Positions 24,742-34,962 of a DNA stretch of 64,000 nt are shown here, piece after piece. The stretch is from Paraspadella gotoi (Eukaryota > Chaetognatha). The DNA lies in the NCBI GenBank assembly GCA_051294375.1, contig CM119270.1:3013562-3077561 (forward strand), in the 5' to 3' direction. The position numbers and the translations under genes were made by a program. Position 1 is the stretch's first letter, and each line of letters starts with the position of its first letter. The notes under the pieces were generated by a model that had not been told where the DNA came from, ran no database searches, and worked only from the letters and a program-made list of their open reading frames with translations.

Positions 24742-25480
24742 CCCGGATGTTCTCGATTTGATAAACGGGGAAATCCTCAACGATAAGAGATTTCTACATC
24801 CGGGTCACACCCCCTAACTTTTGATCTCCCAAACCATTTTCTTTTTAGTCACTCCTACTTCCTCTCGCTCTCCGTCCGAACCTTTAAGTTTTACGGAGAT
24901 TCAATCATTCACAGAAGTGGGAGGGAGTCACGCGGGAGGCCATCAATCTGTCAATCAATAAATTAATCATTTGATTCAATCGATCTAACCGTAAATTAAT
25001 AAATACAATAAATCTATCATTAAATCAAATGATTAATCATTTAATCAGGCAATTATCCAAATCATTTCATATTGTAGAAGACGAAAATAGTAAAAAATAA
25101 AAGAAAGTCGCCTCAACATTATATTTAATCAATGCATCATTCAATTAAACAATTAATCAATACCATAAATAATCACTCTCATATTATTTAAGAAATCGTT
25201 AAAAAAAAAAAAAAGAAACTGAATTCTAATTTTTTAAAAAAATCTTCAAGTTTTCATCTCTTATTCTCCTGACATCAAAAGAAGAAGAAGAAAAAAAAAG
25301 AAAAAAGAAAAAAAGGGAAAAAAAATGAAAAGTGGATCGATATTTCTGATTCATTCTCTCGCAGCAGCAGCGGCGGCGAAATTTCTCGGCTGCGGCGGCT
25401 GTCATTTGCTGCGGCTGAGGCCGCTGCGAGTTCCACCCTCTTTAAAGATGACGTCTTATGAACTTTTAGGGGCTTCACCT
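24739..25480. other. no gene seen
   Basis: Contains irregular AATTAATCATT/TAAATCAAATGATTAATCAT repeats (24955-25160) and a GCAGCAGCAGCGGCGGCG patch (25362-25380). Confidence 0.55.
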
Positions 25481-25590
<110 letters not shown>

Positions 25591-25741
25591 GTTCTGTCGA
25601 AGAGAGAGTTATAACTTATAAAAAAAAAGATTTACCCAGCAATTAATTTGTCTGCCTTTCCCAACTTTCCTCTTTGTCAATGTCTTTTTCATCTTTGTCT
25701 TGGTTGTTGTCATCTCTTTTTTTTAAGTGTTCATCTTGATT

Positions 25742-25743
25742 TA

Positions 25744-25776
<33 letters not shown>

Positions 25777-25978
25777 CTCATCTTCACAAGATCGATAAAG
25801 AAAAGAGGATTTCGAGAGAAGAAAAGAAGCGAAGGCGAAAGAGCGATTGTTTTTTTTCCCGTTGTTATGGCAACCAGATGAGAGATGAGACGCGTTGACG
25901 CCGAACGACGACGACAAACGCGGCGACAACGACATCTATTTGGGCGACGACGACGACGACGATGACGACGATGGCAAA
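25742..25978 (+). repeat. (TCG)n and (ACG)n triplet arrays
   Basis: TCG at 25743-25777 and GACGACGACG at 25944-25972, on opposite strands relative to each other, with ACGACGACGACAAACG between (25905-25920). Confidence 0.9.
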
Positions 25979-26182
25979 TTATAAATTTAATTTATAAACA
26001 TTGTTAACATTGAAAGGATATCCTACGCGATTAGCCGGGACTCCAGTCACGTTGAAACTGATGCTCAGATTTGGCCAGAAGGTTGGGCTGAATGAATATC
26101 TGTGTTTTGAAACTTGTTCGGACCACAAGATACTTAAGAAAGTCGACCTCTTATCAAATTAAGACAATTCATAAAAGATTAT

Positions 26183-26270
26183 ACTATGGTGGACTAAAAT
26201 CCACCAACCGTTCATCAGNNNNNNNNNNNNNNNNNNNNNNNNNCGCCATTGGAGTAGTATATGAGGCAGG
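26183..26270 (+). mobile_element. same small dispersed element, copy 3 (left part, gap inside)
   Basis: TACTATGGTGGACTAAAATC then CACCAACCGTTCATCAG is followed by a 25-base gap and CGCCATTGGAGTAGTATATG. This corresponds to the first third of copy 2. Confidence 0.6.
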
Positions 26271-26339
26271 CTAATCAACATTACTTTTGTTAGAGCAGAA
26301 TTGACCAGTGAATATGTAGTAGTAAGTATTAGTGGCCGG

Positions 26340-27370
26340 AGCGTTGGCCATAGTAACCCATGTGGGTGTTCGGAGTGAAGGGTGGGTTACGGGGGTTAAG
26401 TGGGGGGTGGTCCGTGAGAGTTTCGAAATTCTCCTTGACCAGGTTTGGAAATTTTCCGGCCAGAAGTTCGCGCCGGACTCCGGGTTCCAGAAAAATTTGT
26501 GGAAGTAGTTAGTTATTATTCCTTTAGTTCCTTATGTGGTCTGACTGTGAGAATTTCGAATTCTCCTTGACCGAGTTGCAAATTTTCCGTCTAAAACTTC
26601 GCTCTTCACTCCCGGTTTTCAGAAAAAAATTTGTAGAAAAAAAAAAAAAGAAGAGGAAAATTTGTAAAAAAAAAAATAGTTATATGTTATTCCTTTAGTT
26701 CCTTTATGTGGTCTGACTGTGAGAATTTCGAAATTCTCCTTGACCGAGTTGTAAATTTTCCGTCTAAAACTTCGCTCTTCACTCCGGTTTTCAGAAAAAT
26801 TTGTAAGAAAAAAAAAGACGGAAAAATTTTAAATTTTTTTTTAACAAATTATTTCTTTAACTTTCTTTATGTGGCCGAAGCGTTGAGAATTTCGAAATTC
26901 TCCTTGACCGAGTTGCAAATTTTCCGTTCATTTTTTTACTCTTCACTCCGGTTTCCAGAAAAAATTTGTAGAAAAGACGGAAAAATTTAATTTTTTTACA
27001 AATTATTTCCTTAACTTTCTTTATGTGGCCGAAGCGTGAGAATTTCGAAATTCTCCTTGACCGAGTTGCAAATTTTCGTTAATTTTTCACTCTTCACTCC
27101 GGTTTCAGAAAAAATTCTTGGAGAAAGAATGTGATCTAGACATAACGAGTTTCGAATCTTTGCGGGCAAACAAAAAAAAGTTGTTTTATTCCTAGCAAAC
27201 AACAGCTGGCCATCATTCTCGTCTGGCTTACAGCTGAGAAAAATTCGAACTCTTCCCTTCCTTTCTTTCCTTTCTTTTTCTACAAATTTTTCTGGAAACC
27301 GGAGTAAAAGAGTAAAAATTCTGACAGATATTTGCAAAGTGGTCAAGGAGAATTTCGAAATTCTCACAGA
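26340..27370 (+). repeat. about 160-bp tandem repeat with palindrome core, last copy inverted
   Basis: Five direct units centre on the palindrome GAGAATTTCGAAATTCTC (or close variants) near 26416, 26550, 26721, 26886 and 27038. Each is followed by CTTGACCGAG, a gap, then CACTCCGGTTTTCAGAAAAA and an AT-rich end. A sixth unit at about 27284-27367 is inverted. It makes a large hairpin with the fifth unit around a unique spacer (27110-27283). Confidence 0.85.
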
Positions 27371-27699
27371 ATTATCATAAAATTTTCAAATTTTTTCTCT
27401 TACTTTTCTCCCCTTCGATCCTTCTTTTATATCCACCCAGACAATAAATTACTCGATCCTCAGCAGCTTTGCAACATCTCAGAATTCTCGTGTTCTCCGA
27501 TTGGACCCGGGAATCCCCAAGCTCTCCGATTGGATAGGAACTTTCTCCTTCACCACTCCTCATCATTTTCATTTTCTCTCCGTCTCGGGACCAGATGTTT
27601 TCTCGTCTCCTCGTGACCAATTTTTCTCTGTTCGAGACAAACAGGAGAGAGAAGAGAGAGAGAGAGAAAGATAAAGGAATAGACATTCACGAAAATTTG

Positions 27700-27990
27700 T
27701 ATTTTTTTTCTGTGAGAATTTGTAATTTTCTGTGAAAATTTGTGCTTCTCTGTGAAAATTTGAAATTTCCTGTGAAATTTCTGGAGATAATTTTTTTTCT
27801 AAATTTTCTACGCGGGTAGATCTTGCTTAATTTGTATTGATTATTTTAAATATTCAGACAGAAGGCCAAATATTTCCTGGCGAAAATGTAATTTTTTTCT
27901 GAAATTTTCCTGATTTCTGTGAAAATTTGTTAAAACTATGTGAGAATTTGTAAATTTCGCGAGAATTTTTAAAAAAAATACAAATTTTCA
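27700..27990 (+). repeat. degenerate CTGTGAAAATTTGT tandem array
   Basis: Short motifs CTGTGAGAATTTGTAATTT, CTGTGAAAATTTGTG and close variants recur irregularly. The motif resembles half of the palindrome in the array at 26.3-27.4 kb. It lies directly before the ATPase remnant. Confidence 0.6.
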
Positions 27991-28152
27991 CAGCCAATCA
28001 GAAAGCGGTGGGGGGAGGAAGAGGAGAATGCAAGAATTTCTTATAAATTGTATAAGCAAAATAATTAATAATCATTTTCGAATTTTTTCTCTTCGGAATT
28101 ACATATTTTTTTTTATTCGTAAAATATATAAAATGTCACAAAATATGGAATT

Positions 28153-28868
28153 TTGACGATTGGGAGTCTTACTCGAGACACCCAAAAATAAAATGTTGGT
28201 TCTTTTGTTTGCGTTTTTGGCGCAAGCCATTGTGGTAAATCAACCTTTCTAAAAAGTGAGTTTTACAAAAGAAAAAATATATAAATATGACCTAAAAACA
28301 ATTGTTTTTTTTTTTGATACTTTCAGATTTGCTACTCGAGAAAGATCAGCAATTTTGAAAACTGCGTGACTAACCTAATATTACATTTACAGTAGAGAGG
28401 ACGAAAACGTCAGGGAACTGAAGCGTGCTTTTCCAAAGGGAATATTCCTAACCGAGTTTCCACAAGATTTGGCGTCATTGGTCATCCCAGATAAGAAAAT
28501 CATATTAATTGACGACAAGATTAGAGTCTATACAAAAAGAAAAACAGCTTCAGCGTACTATAAACACCCTCGCCAGTATTGATGTACATCATCTGAAAAT
28601 CGTCGCGGTATTTTTAACATTACAAAATTACGGCCCTTTGTATAAATCTCATCCCCTCAATTCGGCCGTAACACAGGCGTCTCATTTGATCTTCTTTCGC
28701 TCCCTGAACAATCTCTCCAATTTGAAACATTTTATGAATCAATTTTCATTAAATTTGAAAGGAGATCAATCTCTGTACGACGTTTATTCTGGTCATACAC
28801 AGAAGGAGCCGTATTCATATCTCCTCGTCTGTTCTTTCGGCGAGTCTGAGAAAACCAGAGGTCTATAG
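28153..28868 (+). pseudogene. Polinton-type genome-packaging ATPase, frameshifted
   Basis: The product would be a FtsK/HerA-superfamily ATPase that loads DNA into capsids. The start reads FDDWESYSRHPKI. After a frame change, VFGASHCGKSTFL at about 28213-28251 is a Walker A P-loop. A divergent, stop-containing stretch (28255-28380) follows. Next comes a frame containing KGIFLTEFPQDLASL and a Walker B (KKIILIDD, about 28495-28516). Right after the Asp-Asp the frame shifts, and the remainder to the TAG at 28866-28868 keeps the family pattern: SIDVHHLKIVAVFLTLQNYG, then HPLNSAVTQASHLIFFRSLN and SYLLV. At least three frame changes make it a pseudogene or a poorly sequenced copy. The assignment rests on both Walker motifs plus the C-terminal pattern. 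Confidence 0.68.
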
Positions 28869-28977
28869 TGATATTTTTGTTCTGTGACGCTGACCAGCCA
28901 TTGCGGAGTTATCACAAGGAGATGATCTAGATTGAGAATAAACGAAAAAATGAAATATTGTAAAAATTCCAAAAAAT

Positions 28978-29226
28978 TTGAAAAAACTGCAAAAAAGTTA
29001 CGGGAAACGCAAAATTTTCAAAGAATCTGTCTCAGATGAGGTTTTAAAAACATTATTTGAAATTCTAAAAAACACTAATAACATCAACTTGGCGCATTGC
29101 TCGGTAAAAAAAACTCGAAGTAAATTGAAAAAATATAAAATTCTTTTGAAAAGTTGGCCAAGGAGGACTCTTTTATTTAAAAAAAAAGAAGGCTCTTGGC
29201 CAGTCCTCCCGATTTTAAAAACATAG
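28978..29226 (+). CDS. small basic Polinton-type protein (fragment)
   Basis: An open frame of about 82 codons ends in TAG at 29224-29226 and has no ATG at its left edge. It is Lys/Arg-rich. In small conserved Polinton/adintovirus proteins a helical segment is followed by a basic linker and a Gly/Pro hydrophobic tail. Here that pattern reads VLKTLFEILKNTNNINLAH, then RSKLKKYKILLKSWP, then KKEGSWPVLPIL. It lies 110 bp after the ATPase, the order expected in such elements. Function is unknown; a minor virion or membrane-active peptide has been suggested for relatives. Confidence 0.45.
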   Translation: MKKLQKSYGKRKIFKESVSDEVLKTLFEILKNTNNINLAHCSVKKTRSKLKKYKILLKSWPRRTLLFKKKEGSWPVLPILKT

Positions 29227-29289
29227 TCTACAATTCCGATCCTGGTCGATTTCTTCAAAAATTGTACCATCATGTTAGATGCTTAATTG

Positions 29290-30116
29290 CAATGGCGACC
29301 TTCGATTATCATTATAAAACCGACTAAACTGCGAAACATTCTACTAGCTGACGAATCTTGCGAGGAGAAATTGGATAAACTAAAGCATTGATAAAATTTG
29401 CCTATCGAGGACAAAGGGAAGCGGCGGCGTTGGCCGCGGAGACCGCCGCTGTTGAGGACAAGCTCGACTCTCTCGACTCGTCAAAAACAAAGATTCTCTC
29501 CGAATACGGCCCTCAAGAGGGTGCACTAGTAACGAGGTTATTGAATGAGATACAGAAAGTGTTCATTTGTCTTGGACCCTCGAACATTTGAACTAAAAAT
29601 AAACGATAAAAACTCTGCCTTTCACGGACATATCACTTTTAATTAAGAAATTTAATTAAAAGTAGGTCACCCATATTGCCGATCGGTTGGTTGCAATTCC
29701 TTCACGCTTTAATGCTAGCTAAAATTAGTTAAACTTTTTTCGCGACTCTGATTGTCGGAACATAAGAGATCAACTGGCGTTGATCGAAAAGGAAAAAAGA
29801 CGACTCTGCGATTTCGTCACCATCGTCATCAGAGCCGCCCATTGGACAAGCAGTGGAACCACAGTCGAGTGAAGTTGTAGCAGAGGAAACAGCAGAAGAA
29901 GCTAGTCGAGAATTAGAGGATTCGGGGTGCAAACTGATAAAGCGTTAAAGCGCGCCTTGGAGGCGGACGACGGCGACGGCAACGACGAGGACAACGCTGA
30001 GACAAACCTGTAGTAGCCACGCAAGAGGAAACGGGTGCGCTTAGAACTTTACCCGGAAATAGTTCGGAATGGCAGGAAGCTCGAGCCAAAAAGAAAGAAG
30101 AGGAAATAGTAACGAG
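29290..30116 (+). pseudogene. basic/acidic protein remnant of the Polinton element
   Basis: Frame pieces follow one another with stops and shifts between them: SIIIIKPTKLRNILLADESC (about 29290-29379), LPIEDKGKRRRWPRR (about 29400-29450), a Glu/Ser-rich stretch (EVVAEETAEEASRELED, about 29850-29920), ALKRALEADDGDGNDEDNAE, and a basic end (PRKRKRVRLELYPEIV, EPKRKKRK). The acidic tract followed by basic clusters suggests a DNA- or nucleus-associated virion protein, as in many Polintons. The family itself is not recognised with certainty. Confidence 0.35.
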
Positions 30117-30129
30117 AGCAATTTAGAAC

Positions 30130-31272
30130 CCAATTCTCATTATTTTATCCAAGAATGTAAAAGAAATACACAAGTATTTAAAGCGGATAGGACATGAGAT
30201 TAACCCATATGATATAAAAACAGTTTACATAAACAAAAAAGCTCCACATATTTAACAATACTATTTCGTTTGCAAAATTAAACAAACCTCAAAGCAATTT
30301 AGGTGGCAGAGCAAAATTTTTTTTGGCGACTTTCATGCTGACTTGATAGTGTTGAGTAAAACATCGCAGTTATGGAACAAGCCAAAGATTAATTCTTTCA
30401 GTCATCGACGAGTTAAGTAAATATGTATTTTTAGAGTTGTCGGGATCCACGCAGTTTTCTCGCAAAAATCTGTTGGATAGAATTTTTTCCAGACCAGTTT
30501 TAAATGGGGTTTCTGTTGAAGAACTGGTGACAGATAGTGGGGTCGAGTTCACGTCATTGGCCTTTAATGAATATATGAAAGCGAAAAATATAAAATTAAC
30601 TAATATTAAACTCCGTGAAGAGAGAAAAAGTTCGGGGAGTGGTATTGCAGAGAGGAGTAATAGAAGGATTCGCCAGAAACTAGAAACTTTTATACCGAAT
30701 CGAAAACGAAGATGCGCCTACAAAAAAATTTTACCCATTTTAGAAAAACAATTGAACAACGAAGTATGGACGTCTTGGGGTATAAGCGCAACGACCGCGC
30801 TGACATTGCGCCCGGCGTGACATATTAATGATAACGACAAGCAAAAGATCCAGAAAAGGCCGCATTATTTCCGGGAAATGCTCAATAGCGAACAGAAAAC
30901 TTTAAAAAAAATACTCTATAGTAAAAATATATAAAAATAAAAACTAAAGACTTATTTAATAAAGAGTCGTATGGTGTCACGTCGGACCAGAATTACATTA
31001 TTATTAGACGTAATTAAAATTTCAAGATACCCCTAGTTATGTACTTGGTCGTTTGTTCGACTTTGAAAAGTTGCAAAACCAAACTTTTAAGGGGGCAGAA
31101 CTTGTGCCTCAAAATTCTTAGTTTTTGGAGGCGTTGTCGTAACGCAGAAGTCGCGATCGAAAAAGTAATATCCGAAACTAACTTTGGTAAACATGTTTTA
31201 TATAAAATTAAAAACTATGATAAACTTTTGTCGCTAGCAAGTCTATCGTTGATTTATTGTGATTTTGTTTAA
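30130..31272 (+). pseudogene. retroviral-type (Polinton) DDE integrase, frameshifted
   Basis: Polinton integrases insert the element by retroviral-type strand transfer. The N-terminal helical part reads NVKEIHKYLKRIGHEINPYD. The first catalytic Asp is in GDFHAD (30326-30343). After a frameshift near 30385 the core continues with VIDELSKYVFLEL, the second Asp in VTDSGVEF (codon 30533-30535) and the Glu in GIAERSNRRIRQKLE (codon 30650-30652). There are 38 residues between the second Asp and the Glu, slightly more than the usual 35. The open core frame spans about 30392-30820. A chromodomain-like C-terminal piece may remain at 31039-31272 (GKHVLYKIKNYD). The frameshift before the core, a stop after it and lost linking sequence indicate an inactive gene. 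Confidence 0.7.
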
Positions 31273-31323
31273 TTTCAGTTTCGCGATGGCCCCATTATTG
31301 GTTGAATATCAGAAAACGTTAAT

Positions 31324-32334
31324 GTGAGCCATTCCCAAATTCACATTTTAAATGATCAAATGTTGCAAAATGATGTGGTTAAATTAACATTCGATGTGAT
31401 ATTTCTAAATGACCTTGGTTGCTTTCGCGCTGGCGTCGCTTTTGTCAGGTGTCGGGAAGCATATACCACCGCGATTCAAATAGAAGCCCACTGTGGCACA
31501 AGACGAGAATTTTTGTCGCCGGCGGACATCTTTCGGTTGGAGGGGAGGAATAAACCAATTCGAAATGACTTTAGTTTGCTTTGGGGAAATTCACGTTTCG
31601 TCAGACACCCCACAGTGCAGCATACGGAATAAACTAATTTTAGTTACTATGTCTCCGAAGGTCTAAGCCAGTTTGACTACGCATCAGAAGACGGGAAATA
31701 TTCATGTCCATCGAAGACATTAAAATCCCCAGGGTTGTTAAGACTATATCCTTCAAGTGCTATACTCTAACTACAAGAGAGACGAAGGTGGTGACGGAAC
31801 GGAAGCCCGAGACGACATGGCACAATTTAAGTTACTCAACTGTACTGTCGAATACAGATCATTCGAAGAATTGGCGGAAACAACTGACTGTTTGCTGTAG
31901 TCAGGCGATGGTTTGAACATGGACAGTGAAGATCATATAAGATTTACTTACAAACATAAAAATTTTATATGGAAAGGGCGTCTATTTTATTATTTATACA
32001 TGACACCAAATTGGCTCTCTTTAATGGGTTTCACAGATGAGTACCAAAAGAGTCCGGACAAGCGCGCGGTTGCAATTTCCATTCACTAGACCGTTTCCAG
32101 TAAATATGTTTATTTTATCGATGGTGAGAATAAGAATTTGTACATTATTTTTCAGGATTTTATATGCAGGGCCTCTAATTTTTGTATATTTCGTGGGAGA
32201 GTCACAAATAGCTTAATCGATGTTAATATGCAAACGGGTTTTCCCGCTTTAAAAAATAGCGTCTCTTCTATCAAGCGACAAGTGCTATCGGAGGATGTTT
32301 TAAAATCCTCGTTTTTAATTAATTTACACTTTTA
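31324..32334 (+). pseudogene. Polinton structural-type protein, degraded
   Basis: The pieces fit a family that commonly accompanies Polinton capsid genes (possibly the penton/minor capsid). They are: an N-terminal frame (31324-31632) that fits the family least well; in another frame FEMTLVCFGEIHVSS near 31558; then a conserved mid-section DHIRFTYKHKNF with NWLSLMGFTDEY (about 31930-32050), corresponding to the usual 'F.Y....LSP.LA.LLGF' pattern; and the C-terminus LSEDVLKSSFLINLHF at 32285-32334, matching the typical ending in V.LHF. Several frames and stops intervene. The name of the family is from memory, so treat the role as tentative. Confidence 0.42.
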
Positions 32335-32821
32335 AATGACTCTTTCAAATCGTTATAGTGAAGTTTTTGATTTTAAATCGACCCCCCTTTCTTTCGTCAT
32401 AAAATTATATAAAAATGCTTAAATTTGAATTTTCATTTTATTAGATGGACAATTTTTTTCTATCTGGTGAGCAAAAAGAAAAAAATTTTCTCGTCAACTG
32501 CCTACGACTGTGATTGCGATTGCCATTCTGTTACTGCCTCTCCGCCTCGCCGACAAGTGGTCTACGAGAAAATCACGCAACAAATTCAAACAAAAGGGAT
32601 TCAGACGATCCGACGACGGCAAACCAACATATAAAAGCCAAAATCGAAATAAAAAAATATAATAGCTTATTATTATAACATATCCGCGTTGGGAGTTTAA
32701 AATAATTAACAAACAATAAAAATGGTATCTCGTATGCCCCCGAATTTCTGGAATATATGGAAATCAATTTTGCCCTGCACCAGATGAAAGTTTAATTTTG
32801 TTTTTTCGTCGATGAAAAGGG

Positions 32822-33184
32822 GGAAAAATCGACGAGGTGTCAAAAAGTATAGAAAGTACTTCGAGGAAATCTACAGCGACATCCTCGTCAAATAAAAAAA
32901 GAAACGACCGACCAAGAAAAAAGACAAGCAAAAAATCTAAAAAAAAACCACAACAAAAAACCAAAACGCAACCAAAAACAAAGAAAAACACAAAAAAAAC
33001 AAATAAGACAAAATCGTCTAAAACGTCTAAATCTAAAAAGATGGAACCCAGTGAAAAGGAAAAAAAGGCAAAAAGAAGGAAAGAGAACACAGTTCCTCTG
33101 AGGACGAAGAAGACGATGACGTCGACGAAGGCAGTGAGGGGTGCGAGTCTGGTGAACCCGGTCAGAGGGAAGCGGTACGGATGA
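32822..33184 (+). CDS. Lys/Ser/Thr-rich basic protein fragment
   Basis: An open frame without a clear start. From about 32837 it is extremely basic (NKKRNDRPRKKTSKKSKKK, KTKKNTKKTNKTK) and would bind nucleic acid non-specifically. Near 33090 an alternative frame becomes acidic (SSEDEEDDDVDEGSEG) and runs to about 33372, suggesting one basic-then-acidic protein broken by a frameshift. It follows the structural gene, so it may be a core protein of the Polinton relic. AT-rich composition alone could also give a Lys-rich frame. Confidence 0.3.
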   Translation, partial: GKIDEVSKSIESTSRKSTATSSSNKKRNDRPRKKTSKKSKKKPQQKTKTQPKTKKNTKKTNKTKSSKTSKSKKMEPSEKEKKAKRRKENTVPLRTKKTMTSTKAVRGASLVNPVRGKRYG

Positions 33185-33359
33185 CGAGGTCGATTCCTCA
33201 TCTTCGTTTTTTCTCTTTCGGACGGTCGAAGCTCACGATCACTCTTCGTCTGACAGAGAGACGACCCAAGGGAAATGATTCGAACGACAGCTGCGCCCGG
33301 GCCCATTTGCTTTTTTTTTGGGGGGGGGGTGGCGGTGACGCTCAAAAATTTTCCTCCAA

Positions 33360-33480
33360 TCAGAAACACTGAGAAATTTCGAAATTCTCAGGGCCGCGAA
33401 TGTACGCAGAAACTTTCGAGTCCATTTGCAGGCTGTGAGAATTTCGAAATTCTTACGTCAAATCGGAGACCATGAAAATT
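33360..33480 (+). repeat. two more copies of the TTTCGAAA palindrome
   Basis: GAGAAATTTCGAAATTCTCA near 33371 and GTGAGAATTTCGAAATTCTT near 33436 repeat the core of the 26.3-27.4 kb array. They place the same motif on both sides of the central Polinton genes. Confidence 0.7.
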
Positions 33481-33694
33481 TGGAGAAACGTCTCTTGTTC
33501 GTATATAGCTTGATCCGGTTTTAAATTTTTTTCTCATTTTGTTTTGTGATTCTCTCGCGTTAACATCTCTGTCGAATTTTTTTTCCCAGCGTCACATAGA
33601 AAAAAAAACTTTTCGAATCTCACAGCGCCACATATAAAAAAACTTTCGTTCTCCAAGGCCCCCCAACATAAAAAAAACTTTTTTTCTGTATCTT

Positions 33695-33732
<38 letters not shown>

Positions 33733-33746
33733 ATTCTTTGTAAACT

Positions 33747-34442
33747 TTGAAATGGCCCATTTACATCAGGCCAAATCTGCGACCGGAGATGAATTCGCAT
33801 CGCCCATTGTTCAACTCGATAGAACCGTTGGAGCATCAACGTCTAAAACGCCTGACATTTCACTTCCTGTTAAACGGGAGTTGCATTTTTTCTTCAACGA
33901 CGAGGCCGTGCCTTCGGGCGTTGCTACACAGAGTCCGCCGTCATCGCCGGGGTCCTCCCTAGCCACAATTTTCCGAGGCTTCGACGCCTTATGCTCCGCT
34001 TAGCGACAGGGTGGTCGCCAATGAGTGCTCCATCTCGATGTTACACAAAAAGATCGTGGCGCTCGAGACCGCGTTTCTCGCATCAAGCGCTCAGCTTTTG
34101 TTGTCGACAACGGCAAAATCGACGCGTCGCCAAAATGTCACACAACCGGAGGTTGTTTCGGCCATATTGGCTCGCTGAAGATGGGCGCCCGCAGTGTTGG
34201 TGTCTCGCGGAAGTTTGTCCAGGAATATGTTTCCGCCGAGGTTGGCTTCGTCAGGGGTCTCTATGCAAAAAAAAATCAATGGCATTTTGTCTGGGCTCGT
34301 CGAGGAGGCTCTGTCAGCCTCAATCAGCTGACGGGCTTGTATCTACTGCCATCAACGGAGAATAATCAACGGATTTGCCAATGGAGTCGTCGAATTAAAA
34401 ACAAACTCTGACTTTTTGCCATTTATCTTCAATTTTAAATAA
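33747..34442 (+). pseudogene. unidentified decayed coding sequence
   Basis: Base composition is more GC-rich and codon-like than the surroundings. Frame A (33752-34003) begins MAHLHQAKSATGDEFASP. Frame B continues with EASTPYAPLSDRVV and a helical stretch, NECSISMLHKKIVALETAFL, LLLSTTAKSTRRQ, then a TGA. It resumes as SMQKKINGILSGLVEEAL and IINGFANGVVELKTNS. An AATAAA follows at 34437-34442. It reads like one broken protein of about 220 residues. I do not recognise the family. It lies just downstream of the Polinton remnants and may belong to them. Confidence 0.35.
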
Positions 34443-34559
34443 AAATTTTTTTGTCGCTTTCTTTTTTTTTCTTGTTTGTAATTAGCTTATACGATTAAAT
34501 GTATTACTTATTATACCATTTCTTTGGAATTTTTTTTTATTTCACAAAAAATAATCAAA

Positions 34560-34622
34560 GAAATTAAAGGAGATGGAAAACATGGAAAACATGGAAAAGG
34601 CATGTAAAAACATGACAACATA
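34560..34622 (+). repeat. 9-bp repeat ACATGGAAA
   Basis: GGAAAACATGGAAAACATGG with AAAAGGCATGTAAAAACATG; short tandem copies. Confidence 0.75.
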
Positions 34623-34794
34623 GACCTCATAAACATCAATTGTCGCCGTAGCAACGAAGAAAACAAAAAACAAGGACGAAAAAAAGCGGTCGTCACCTTG
34701 ACGACGACGAGTCGGGCGAAGACAACAAAAACAAAAACAATGAATACATCGTTGAAAGGAAATGAGAGANNNNNNNNNNNNNNNNNNNNNNNNN

Positions 34795-34962
34795 TGAGGA
34801 GAGAAGGGAGAGGACGAGAGTGAGAGGAGAGAGGAGAGATGAGGAGAGAGGAGAGAGAGAGAGAGAGAGATGGAGAGGAGAGAGGGAGAGAGGAGATGAG
34901 AGAGAGAGAGAGAGAGGAGAAAGAGAGAGAGAGAGGGGAGAGATAAGAGAGAGAAGAGAGTT
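34795..34962 (+). repeat. GA-rich array right of a gap
   Basis: GAGGAGAGAAGG and GAGAGA runs. The left end is lost in the 25-base gap at 34770-34794. Confidence 0.85.

Larger units (their letters stand above)
28150..34450 (+). mobile_element. decayed Maverick/Polinton-type (adintovirus-like) element
   Basis: Consecutive plus-strand gene remnants resemble Polinton genes: packaging ATPase (28153-28868), small basic protein (28978-29226), a basic protein with nuclear-localisation-like clusters (29290-30116), DDE integrase (30130-31272), a structural-type protein (31324-32334) and a Lys-rich protein (about 32822-33184). All larger pieces are split by frameshifts or stops, so this is an old, inactive copy. 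DNA polymerase B, adenain-type protease and hexon-like capsid genes were not seen. No terminal inverted repeats were found; the limits given are those of the remnant genes. The part beyond 32340 is less secure. Confidence 0.65.
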
